From an uncultured Anaerolineae bacterium (GTDB lineage Bacteria > Chloroflexota > Anaerolineae > J036 > Brachytrichaceae): 40,242 bases of DNA. The notes beneath the pieces are model-generated. The model saw only the letters and a list, made by a program, of their open reading frames with translations, did no database searches and was not told the DNA's origin. The stretch spans positions 1-40,242 of the forward strand of contig CALBEF010000034.1 in the NCBI GenBank assembly GCA_937927775.1, in the 5' to 3' direction. A program made the position numbers and the translations under genes. Position 1 is the stretch's first letter. Each line of letters starts with the position of its first letter. Below, one piece after another: positions 22,147-28,631 of this stretch.

Positions 22147-22149
22147 ATG

Positions 22150-22240
22150 GCAGGGCAAGCCAGGCGGCTTGCCCTACAGGCATACCCACTGCGCGCAACA
22201 CTCTCTGCCGGGGAATTTGCCCCTGCGGGGAAATGCACCC
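22150..22240. repeat. 91-bp composite repeat, copy A
   Basis: A palindromic head (GCAGGGCAAGCC..GGCTTGCCCT) followed by a conserved tail containing CATACCCACTGCGCGCAACA and TTTGCCCCTG. It matches the segment at 34864-34954 at 89 of 91 positions by direct comparison. It is intergenic, between divergent genes. Confidence 0.9.
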
Positions 22241-22353
22241 ATGCTGAATGCGCCCGAAGGGGTCTGCTATCATTGTCGGCTTAAATCAAGCCGTGATGTG
22301 CGTTGCGCCGGCAATCTGTCTGAGGCCGGCGGGCAATGTGGAGGTGTGGAGTC

Positions 22354-23226
22354 ATGTCTGATGGCGCCGCGTTGGATGCGTTTGCGGCTGAAGTCGGCCG
22401 GCCCGACCGCGAGGTTGACCTGGCCCGCGCCGCGCTGGTGATGGGCGCTTTCGAGTATCCCGATCTCGTCGTCGAAGACTATCTGAAGCGCCTGGACGAC
22501 CTGGCCGAGGCAGCCAGGCCGGCCCTTTCGACAGCCGATCTGCCGTCGCTGGCCCTGGCCCGGTATTTGTTCAAGCGGGCGGGCTTCACCGGCAACCAGC
22601 AGGATTACCTCGACCCGCGCAACAGCTTCCTGAATCAAGTGCTCGACCGCCGGCTCGGCATTCCCATCACGCTGTCACTGGTGTATCTCGAAGTGGCCCG
22701 CCGCCTGGGGATCGACGCCGAGGGTGTGGGGTTGCCCGGTCATTTTATTGTGCGCTCGCGGCTGGATGTGGAAAATGCGCCGACATCGGAGGGCGATGAA
22801 GCCGGCGACCGAAATGCCGTAATCTACCTCGATCCGTTCAACGGCGGCGCACTGATGGAGGAAGCGGACTGCGCCGAGCGGGTGCGCGCCATCACCGACG
22901 GCAAACTGCCGTTCAGCCATGCTTTCCTGTCCCCGGTGGGCGCGCGCTACATTCTGAACCGCATGTTGAACAATCTCAAGAATGCCTATGCTGGCCGACA
23001 GGACCTGGAACGCGCGTTGCGTGTGGTGGAGCGCCTGCTGGTGCTGAACCCCAATGATCCCGATGAGACGCGCAATCTGGGGTTGCTGCATGCCGGCCTG
23101 GGGCACACGCGCCAGGCGCTGGCGGCGTTGACGCGCTATCTGGAATTGCGGCCCGAAGCGCCGGACGCTGCCGCGATACGCGGCCACATTGTTGCGCTCA
23201 GCGGCCGGCTGGCGCGCTGGAATTAG
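22354..23226 (+). CDS. SirB1-like transglutaminase-fold/TPR protein
   Basis: A 290-residue protein of the SirB1 family. The N-terminal half holds the transglutaminase-like core: DPRNSFLNQVLDRRLGIPIT, LSLVYLEVARRLGIDAEGVG, LPGHFIVR and VIYLDPFNGG. The C-terminal half has TPR-like helices (LERALRVVERLLVLNPNDPD, LGHTRQALAALTRYLELRPE). The catalytic Cys of active transglutaminases is replaced in the ITLSLVY position, so the fold may be non-catalytic. The start at 22354 has GGAG-rich sequence upstream. The molecular role of the family is unclear. Confidence 0.85.
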   Translation: MSDGAALDAFAAEVGRPDREVDLARAALVMGAFEYPDLVVEDYLKRLDDLAEAARPALSTADLPSLALARYLFKRAGFTGNQQDYLDPRNSFLNQVLDRRLGIPITLSLVYLEVARRLGIDAEGVGLPGHFIVRSRLDVENAPTSEGDEAGDRNAVIYLDPFNGGALMEEADCAERVRAITDGKLPFSHAFLSPVGARYILNRMLNNLKNAYAGRQDLERALRVVERLLVLNPNDPDETRNLGLLHAGLGHTRQALAALTRYLELRPEAPDAAAIRGHIVALSGRLARWN

Positions 23227-23240
23227 CCGGCGATTGCCTC

Positions 23241-23270
23241 ACGCCCGGTTACGCCCGGTTACGCCCGGTC
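23241..23270. repeat. Three 10-bp tandem repeats at a convergent gene end
   Basis: Three units of ACGCCCGGTT/C lie in the gap after the SirB1-like gene and overlap the stop codon (23259-23261) of the permease gene. Confidence 0.75.
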
Positions 23271-24155
23271 GCGCACGGCGCGCGCCGCCAGCCAGAGCAG
23301 GATGCCACTCGCGGTCAGATAGCACACGGTCAGGATCACGAAGGGGGCCGGCAGCACGACAGCTACCGGCGATGTCGCAAATGGCCTCACCGTCACCGTG
23401 AGCAGGTTGCCGGTGTTCACAAAGTTTGCCTCTGACGTGACCAGCGCGCCGACAGGACTGAGGCTGATGAGCGCGACGAACAGCGCGGTCAACGCCGGCG
23501 CTGCGCTCGAAGCGCCGGCCCGCCCCATTGCCCCGGCCAGCGCGGGAAAAACCAGCAGAGCCAGCACCGACAGACCGATGACGATGCCCACAACGATCGC
23601 ATAGGTGACAACTGTCGCGCTGAGCGTGTCGCGCGCGCGGCTCGACACGGACAGACCCAGCGTTGTGAAGAGCGCAGCCGATGCCAGGATCACGCACAAC
23701 GCGGCCACAAATTGGGCCGGCTCGACGCCGCCCAGCAGGAATGCCAGACTGAACAGCGGGAGGGTTGCCAGCACCAGCAACAGCACGTAGCCGAGGACGG
23801 GAATCAGCTTGCCCCACACGATCTGGCGCGGGCTGAGCAGGGTGGCTTTGAGCAGGTCGAGAGTATGCCGTTCGCGCTCGCCGCTGATGGCGCTCACAGT
23901 AAATGCCGGCGCCACAAAGCTGACCAGGACGATTTGCAGGCCGACCACGACATAGAACAAGGCCGATCCCACCTGGCTGGAGTTGCCGACGCCCGAAGCA
24001 GGGTTGGCCAGGGACACGCCCATGTACAGGAGGAGCGCGATGCCGCTGACGATGGCGATGTGCACGGTCAACACTGCGTAGGCGCGCGCGCCGCGCATAT
24101 AGCCGCGCAGCTCCCTGACCATCAACGGATTGAGCCCGAGGTTCAGCTTTGCCAT
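23259..24155 (-). CDS. ABC transporter permease (ABC-2 type)
   Basis: A 298-residue membrane protein with six or seven helices. It starts MAKLNLGLNPLMVRELRGYMRG and carries the ABC-2 motif FVAPAFTVSAISGERERHTLDLLKATLLSP followed by WGKLIPVLGYVLLLVL, the coupling region that contacts the ATPase. It starts 16 bp downstream of the ATPase gene and should form an exporter with it. A minus-strand TAGAAT lies 10 nt before the start. The substrate is unknown. Confidence 0.9.
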   Translation of the reverse strand: MAKLNLGLNPLMVRELRGYMRGARAYAVLTVHIAIVSGIALLLYMGVSLANPASGVGNSSQVGSALFYVVVGLQIVLVSFVAPAFTVSAISGERERHTLDLLKATLLSPRQIVWGKLIPVLGYVLLLVLATLPLFSLAFLLGGVEPAQFVAALCVILASAALFTTLGLSVSSRARDTLSATVVTYAIVVGIVIGLSVLALLVFPALAGAMGRAGASSAAPALTALFVALISLSPVGALVTSEANFVNTGNLLTVTVRPFATSPVAVVLPAPFVILTVCYLTASGILLWLAARAVRDRA

Positions 24156-24171
24156 GCGCGCGGCGATTCTA

Positions 24172-25212
24172 TCACCCGGTTCGCGCCGGCCCGGGCTGCG
24201 CCGGCCCATTCAGGCCGGTCAGGATTTTTTCCAGCGAGTCCGCCTGTTCGCTGAACGAAACCACCTGCACGCCGGTGCGCATCAGATGACGCAACAACTC
24301 TGTGGCGTCGCTGTAATCGCCCGCGAACACGATCTGCATTTCCTTCAGCGCATGGAGCATGCCTGTCCCCATCCCGTCTTCACCGTTCGCAAATTCGCTC
24401 ATGCCTGTGGCGCTCTCCTCCCGCATCGCCTGGCCGTGTGTCGGGACAAGCTGCGCGTCCACGACGCCCTGCCCGGTGCGCGCCTGATTCACGGCCATCT
24501 CGACGTTGCCGAAGAACCTGACGGCGATGATGCGATGGGGGCGCAGGCGGGCGCGGATGACCGCGCTCTCGCCGGCGACGAGTATGCGGCCACGCTCCAG
24601 GATGGCGATATGCGTGCACATATCTTCCAGCTCGGCCAGGATATGCGAGGTGAGCACGATCGTCTTGTTCATGCTGCGCAACTCTTTGAGCAACTCGCGC
24701 AGCTCGACGCGCGCGCGGGGGTCGAGGCCGGCGGTTGCGTCATCGAGCAACAGCACGTGTGGGTCATGAACCAGCGCGCGCGCCAGGCCGAGGCGCCGGC
24801 GCATCCCCGGCGATAGCTTCTCCATTGGCTCGTCTCTGCGGTGCGAGAGATCGACCAGTGTCAGCAGGTCGCCGATCAGGGCGGCGCGGTCGCTGGCCGG
24901 CACGCCATAGCAGGCGGCGAAAAAAGACATGTATTCGGCGACAGTCATGTCCGGATACACGCCGCTCGCATCCGGCAAATAGCCGACCAGGCGCCGCACG
25001 CGGGCAGCGTGACGCCGGATGGATGCGCCACCCACCAGCGCATCGCCGCTGGTGGGCGGCAGCAACGTGGCAAGCATGCGCATCAGCGTTGTCTTGCCCG
25101 CGCCGTTCGGGCCGACGATGCCGAAGATCGAGCCGGCGCCGACCTGGATCGACAGCCGATCCACCGCCGTCGTTTTGCCAAAGATTTTGGTCAGCTCCCT
25201 GGTCTCGATCAT
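24172..25212 (-). CDS. ABC transporter ATP-binding protein with unusual Walker B
   Basis: A 346-residue ATPase. Walker A is GPNGAGKTT (34-42), the Q-loop region GYLPDASGVY, signature LSPGM (133-137) and H-loop TSHILAELE. The Walker B end reads LLLDDATAGLD: the catalytic Glu is Asp (D158) and the next Pro is Ala, which in some ABC proteins lowers hydrolysis. Residues from about 235 form an extra domain of unknown role. It overlaps the epimerase gene by 4 nt and precedes the permease gene, so the three are coupled. Confidence 0.9.
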   Translation of the reverse strand: MIETRELTKIFGKTTAVDRLSIQVGAGSIFGIVGPNGAGKTTLMRMLATLLPPTSGDALVGGASIRRHAARVRRLVGYLPDASGVYPDMTVAEYMSFFAACYGVPASDRAALIGDLLTLVDLSHRRDEPMEKLSPGMRRRLGLARALVHDPHVLLLDDATAGLDPRARVELRELLKELRSMNKTIVLTSHILAELEDMCTHIAILERGRILVAGESAVIRARLRPHRIIAVRFFGNVEMAVNQARTGQGVVDAQLVPTHGQAMREESATGMSEFANGEDGMGTGMLHALKEMQIVFAGDYSDATELLRHLMRTGVQVVSFSEQADSLEKILTGLNGPAQPGPARTG

Positions 25213-26147
25213 GATTGACCGGATTCCCCGGCTTGTTGAAAGGCCCGAACGACCTGCCGCAGACCGTCTTCCAGCGATGTGCGCGGCTGATAGTTCAAGC
25301 GTTCATGGGCGCGCGACAGATCGGCGCTCATGCGCGACACGCCGCCGCTCTCGGCGGTGACGTGCAGCGCGGTGAGCGACTTGCCAAGCACCCGGCCGAC
25401 GGTTTCCACCACGGTGTTGATGCTCGTGCCCGTCCCGCTGCCAACGTTGATCGTCAGCCGGTTGACGTTGGGCGCGCTGGCGGCGCTGACCAGCGCGCTG
25501 ACCACATCCTCCACGTAGACAAAGTCGCGCGTCTGCTTGCCGCTGCCGTGCACGATGATCGAGCCGCCGCTGAGGGCCTGGCGCACGATGGCCGGGATCA
25601 CCGGCGGATGCGAAGCGCGAAAGGCCTGGCCGGGGCCATAGGCGTTGAAGATGCGCAGGGCAACCGTCTCCATGCCCCACAACGCGCCGATGGTGTGCAC
25701 ATAGTATTCGGCGGCCAGCTTGCTCACGGCGTAAGGCGAGGCGGGGCTGGGGATGCACGTTTCGCGCACGGGCTGCTCGGCCTGTTCGCCATAAACAGCG
25801 CCGGATGACGCGAGCACCACCCGGCGCACGCCGGCGTCTCGCATCGCCTGCATCAGGGCGACCGTGCCGCCCACGTTGGTGTCGTTGTAGTCTTTTGGAT
25901 ACAGCACCGACTCCGGCACCGACACGCGGGCCGCCAGGTGGTAGACGCAGTCCACGCCCTGCAGGACCGACCAGAGCTTGGGCACATCGGCCACATCGCC
26001 GCGCGTGAAGTGCACGGCCGGGTCGAGGCGCGAGGGGTCGCCGCTGCTGAGGTTGTCGATGACGCGCACGACTGCGCCGGCGCGCACGAGGGTGTTGGCG
26101 AGCGCGGCGCCCAGGAAGCCGGCGCCGCCGGTGATGAGGACTTTCAT
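25209..26147 (-). CDS. NAD-dependent sugar epimerase/dehydratase
   Basis: A 312-residue extended short-chain dehydrogenase, most like UDP-glucose 4-epimerases. The NAD site GGAGFLG is at 7-13, Asp31 (VIDNLSSG) selects NAD, and the active site has SSGAVYG and Y139-AVS-K143. It probably interconverts a nucleotide sugar. It is the first gene of the minus-strand set that continues with the ABC ATPase and permease by a 4-nt overlap, suggesting that the transporter may serve surface polysaccharide export, though this is weak evidence. Its upstream region is the (GTCAGTA)n array. Confidence 0.9.
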   Translation of the reverse strand: MKVLITGGAGFLGAALANTLVRAGAVVRVIDNLSSGDPSRLDPAVHFTRGDVADVPKLWSVLQGVDCVYHLAARVSVPESVLYPKDYNDTNVGGTVALMQAMRDAGVRRVVLASSGAVYGEQAEQPVRETCIPSPASPYAVSKLAAEYYVHTIGALWGMETVALRIFNAYGPGQAFRASHPPVIPAIVRQALSGGSIIVHGSGKQTRDFVYVEDVVSALVSAASAPNVNRLTINVGSGTGTSINTVVETVGRVLGKSLTALHVTAESGGVSRMSADLSRAHERLNYQPRTSLEDGLRQVVRAFQQAGESGQS

Positions 26148-26154
26148 GGGAGTC

Positions 26155-26215
26155 GTCAGTAGTCAGTCGTCAGTAGTCAGTAGTCAGTAGTCAGTAGTCA
26201 GTAGTCAGTAGTCAG
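26155..26215. repeat. 7-bp tandem array, left of the HIT gene
   Basis: Eight full units of GTCAGTA (one variant GTCAGTC) plus a partial unit, starting 8 bp upstream of the epimerase start. It is followed to about 26250 by degenerate GACAGAGGACAGA sequence. The unit is the reverse complement of the array at 26740-26820. Confidence 0.92.
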
Positions 26216-26270
26216 ATGACAGAGGACAGAGGACAGATCACAGATCACAAATGACAGGGTGGATGGCGGG

Positions 26271-26618
26271 TCATCCGGGGGGCCAGGTCATGCGCCGGCC
26301 GCCCAGCAGGTGCAGATGCAGGTGATACACCGACTGCCCGCCCTGCGCGTTGCAGTTGATCACGACGCGGTAGCCCTGTTCGGCGATGCCCATTTCGCCG
26401 GCGATGCGCTGCGCGGTCAACAGCAGCTTGCCCAGCAGCGCCTGATCCTCTGCGCCGGCCTCGTTTAACGTGGCGATCGGCTTGTTGGGCACGATCAGAA
26501 TATGCGTCGGCGCGACGGGGTTGACATCGCGGAATGCCGTCACATCTTCATCCTGATACACGATCTGCGCGGGCGCTTCGCCGCGCACGATCCGGCTGAA
26601 AATGGTGTCTGTGGACAT
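26271..26618 (-). CDS. HIT family (HINT-like) hydrolase
   Basis: A 115-residue histidine triad protein. The triad H99-L-H101-L-H103-LL is intact (YHLHLHLLGGRRM), with DVNPVAPTHILIVPNKPI and NAQGGQSVYHLH typical of the HINT branch. These enzymes hydrolyse adenosine phosphoramidates and similar compounds. The gene is isolated: its promoter region is an 11-unit GTATTGC/GTGTTGC array, and it is bracketed by two mutually complementary 7-bp arrays. Confidence 0.95.
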   Translation of the reverse strand: MSTDTIFSRIVRGEAPAQIVYQDEDVTAFRDVNPVAPTHILIVPNKPIATLNEAGAEDQALLGKLLLTAQRIAGEMGIAEQGYRVVINCNAQGGQSVYHLHLHLLGGRRMTWPPG

Positions 26619-26623
26619 TGGAC

Positions 26624-26700
26624 GTATTGCGTATTGCGTATTGCGTGTTGCGTATTGCGTGTTGCGTATTGCGTGTTGCGTATTGCGTGTTGCGTATTGC
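26624..26700. repeat. 7-bp array (GTATTGC/GTGTTGC) just upstream of the HIT start
   Basis: Eleven 7-bp units, the pattern of the third base being AAAGAGAGAGA, so A and G units alternate after the first three. It begins 6 bp from the HIT start codon and occupies its expected promoter and leader. Confidence 0.92.
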
Positions 26701-26739
26701 GTATTTGCCCGCGTCGTCTGTCGTCTGTACTCTGTCGTC

Positions 26740-26820
26740 TGACGACTGACGACTGACTACTGACTACTGACTACTGACTACTGACGACTGACTACTGACT
26801 ACTGACGACTGACTACTGAC
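26740..26820. repeat. 7-bp tandem array, right of the HIT gene
   Basis: Eleven units of TGACTAC or TGACGAC plus TGAC. This is the reverse complement of the left array (26155-26215), about 525 bp away. The last units contain the TAG stop codon of the adjacent lipoprotein gene (26813-26815). Confidence 0.92.
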
Positions 26821-27460
26821 CACCCACCGCCGTCACCGACACGTTGTCGAAAGCCACGTCAGTTCCAGGGGCGTCGATCAGTGTCAGCGCAAACAGGCCG
26901 ATGTCGCCGGCGGCGAACGTGGCGTCGCGGCGCTGAGCGACCTGCTGATCGTTGACAAGGAAGACGAACTGATCGCCCTGCATGATGACGCGCATCCGAT
27001 TCGTGGCGTTGCCCGTTTGGATAGCCGGATGCGGCGCCCAGTCGGCCCAGTTCTCCCATGCGCCATCTTTCATGATCCCGGCGCGCCAGTAGCCGTCCGA
27101 CGAAATCTCGAAGTGATAGAAGTTCTTGCGATCCTGGAAGCGGAAGATCACGCCGAAGCCGTTGTCGGTGGGGCCGCCAATGGCCTGCGCATCCACCTGA
27201 AAGTCGCCATCGGCAAATTGCCGGCCGGCCACGCTCCACTGCGTCAGGTTTTCCTGCTGAATGATGAAGCGCAGTCTGCCGTTGTCGTACTTGACTTCGG
27301 CCGACACGTCTGAAAGCGTCTGCCAGCCGGATTGCGGGTTGCTGAAGTCATCCGTGTAGGGAAGCGGCGACACGGGGGGCGCGGGTGGACTGCATGCTGC
27401 GAGCAGCAGCGCAACGATCATTGCCAACGCCCGCGCGCGGGCCGGATTCTGAATGCTCAT
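26813..27460 (-). CDS. Lipoprotein with a LamG/concanavalin-like domain
   Basis: A 215-residue lipoprotein. The signal has basic residues, IVALLLAAC with Cys at about 22, then a Pro/Ser spacer. The mature part has DDFSNPQSGWQTLSD, GRLRFIIQQENLTQW, NGFGVIFRFQDRKNFYHFEI and DVAFDNVSVTAV, the pattern of a jelly-roll domain seen in glycan-binding or DUF1080-like proteins. It is probably surface anchored. A TACAAT (27467-27472, minus strand) lies 6 nt before the start with no ribosome-binding site, so it may be leaderless. The stop codon lies in the 7-bp array. It diverges from the polysaccharide deacetylase gene. Confidence 0.8.
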   Translation of the reverse strand: MSIQNPARARALAMIVALLLAACSPPAPPVSPLPYTDDFSNPQSGWQTLSDVSAEVKYDNGRLRFIIQQENLTQWSVAGRQFADGDFQVDAQAIGGPTDNGFGVIFRFQDRKNFYHFEISSDGYWRAGIMKDGAWENWADWAPHPAIQTGNATNRMRVIMQGDQFVFLVNDQQVAQRRDATFAAGDIGLFALTLIDAPGTDVAFDNVSVTAVGGQ

Positions 27461-27466
27461 GCCGCG

Positions 27467-27472
27467 ATTGTA
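27467..27472 (-). promoter_or_regulatory. -10-like box 6 nt before the lipoprotein start
   Basis: The minus strand reads TACAAT, six nucleotides (CGCGGC), then ATG. The arrangement implies transcription starting at or next to the ATG. Confidence 0.45.
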
Positions 27473-27522
27473 ACCCCGCCCCAGGCGTGTTTCCCGGTTG
27501 CGCCTGCGCAATGAAGTCCCCC

Positions 27523-27528
27523 TATAAT
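27523..27528 (+). promoter_or_regulatory. -10 box 8 nt before the deacetylase start
   Basis: TATAAT followed by CGGCGACC and ATG. A weak -35-like TTGCGC lies at 27498-27503 (19-bp spacer). No ribosome-binding site fits between, so the transcript is probably leaderless. Confidence 0.6.
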
Positions 27529-27536
27529 CGGCGACC

Positions 27537-28544
27537 ATGGTTGTTCATCGCCGGATTCTGTGGGCAGGGTGTTTGCTGGCCGTTGTGCTTATCCTGTGGC
27601 AGGGCTATCAGGTCGCAGACGGCATGGCGACCGCTACCGCCCGTCTGCCCCAGGCCGGCGACATCGGGCTTATCCCCGCCGAGACGGCGACCCCCCGGCC
27701 AATCGCGACGGCAACAGCACCGGCGCCAGTCCTGCCTGTCACTACGCCAACTGCTACGCTTGCGCCGACGCCGATGGTTTCGCCAACACTTGCGCCAGCG
27801 CCGGCTCCCCCGCTTCAGCCGTTAGCCCTTGAGCGGCCCGCTCCTGACCTGGACGCCCATCGCCGCGTGCTCAGCGCGCCGATCCTGATGTATCACTACA
27901 TCTCGGTTCCGCCGGCCGGCGCAGACAAGTACCGCGTCGATCTGTCCGTTTCGCCCGACATGTTCGATCAGCAGTTGGCCTACCTGGCCGAGAACGGCTT
28001 TGCGACGGTCAGCCTGCACGATCTGCTGGCGCACCTGAGCGCCGGCGCGCCGTTGCCGCCGCGCCCGGTCGTGTTGACCTTCGACGATGGCTACCGTGAC
28101 AACTACGAGAACGCCTTCCCGTTGCTCAGGAAATACGGCTTCACCGGCACATTTTTTGTGGTGAGCGACTTTATCAACGCCGGGCGGCCGGAATACATGA
28201 CGTGGGAGATGCTGCGCGAGATGGCCGAGGCCGGCATGAGCATCGAGTCTCACAGCCGCACGCACCCCGATCTGCGCGGGCGCTCGTTCCAGTTTCTGGT
28301 GTGGGAGATTCTGGGGCCGATTGAAGCAATTACCCATCATACCGGCCGGCGCCCGCATTTCTTCTGCTACCCCGCCGGCAAGTATGACCGCGATGTGATT
28401 GCTGTGCTGGCGTCGGTCGAGACATGGGCGGCAGTGACCACCAATCCGGGCCGGCGGCAGACGCTCGACACCGCCATGACCTGGCCGCGTGTGCGTGTGC
28501 ACGGCGGCGGCTCGTTGCGCGACTTTGCCCGCCTGGTGCATTGA
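27537..28544 (+). CDS. Membrane-anchored polysaccharide deacetylase (CE4)
   Basis: A 335-residue protein with an N-terminal membrane anchor (ILWAGCLLAVVLILWQGY), a Thr/Pro/Ala-rich stalk (about 30-105) and a NodB-type deacetylase domain. Catalytic motif 1 is TFDDGY (181-186), with Asp183/Asp184 as base and metal ligand. Motif 2 is HSRTHP (239-244), which binds the metal. Later come YPAGKYD and the helical end. It should remove acetyl groups from a wall or matrix polysaccharide outside the cell. The family is common next to wall genes; here the nearest is the FtsX-like permease 87 bp downstream. Confidence 0.93.
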   Translation: MVVHRRILWAGCLLAVVLILWQGYQVADGMATATARLPQAGDIGLIPAETATPRPIATATAPAPVLPVTTPTATLAPTPMVSPTLAPAPAPPLQPLALERPAPDLDAHRRVLSAPILMYHYISVPPAGADKYRVDLSVSPDMFDQQLAYLAENGFATVSLHDLLAHLSAGAPLPPRPVVLTFDDGYRDNYENAFPLLRKYGFTGTFFVVSDFINAGRPEYMTWEMLREMAEAGMSIESHSRTHPDLRGRSFQFLVWEILGPIEAITHHTGRRPHFFCYPAGKYDRDVIAVLASVETWAAVTTNPGRRQTLDTAMTWPRVRVHGGGSLRDFARLVH

Positions 28545-28631
28545 GGCGCAGCGCATACCCTCACAACATTCCAAACCTGCGGAAGGGGCATGGCTAAACC
28601 TGCTCTCATCTCGACGCGCTAAGCTCGCGCC

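Noticed and set aside
26155-26820. Heptad arrays considered as a CRISPR
   Set aside because: The units are 7 bp without spacers and no cas genes are present, so these are simple tandem repeats.
28573-28589. Half palindrome similar to the hairpin at 5113-5153
   Set aside because: The match is short (17 bp with a gap) and lacks the left arm, so a shared origin is possible but cannot be claimed.
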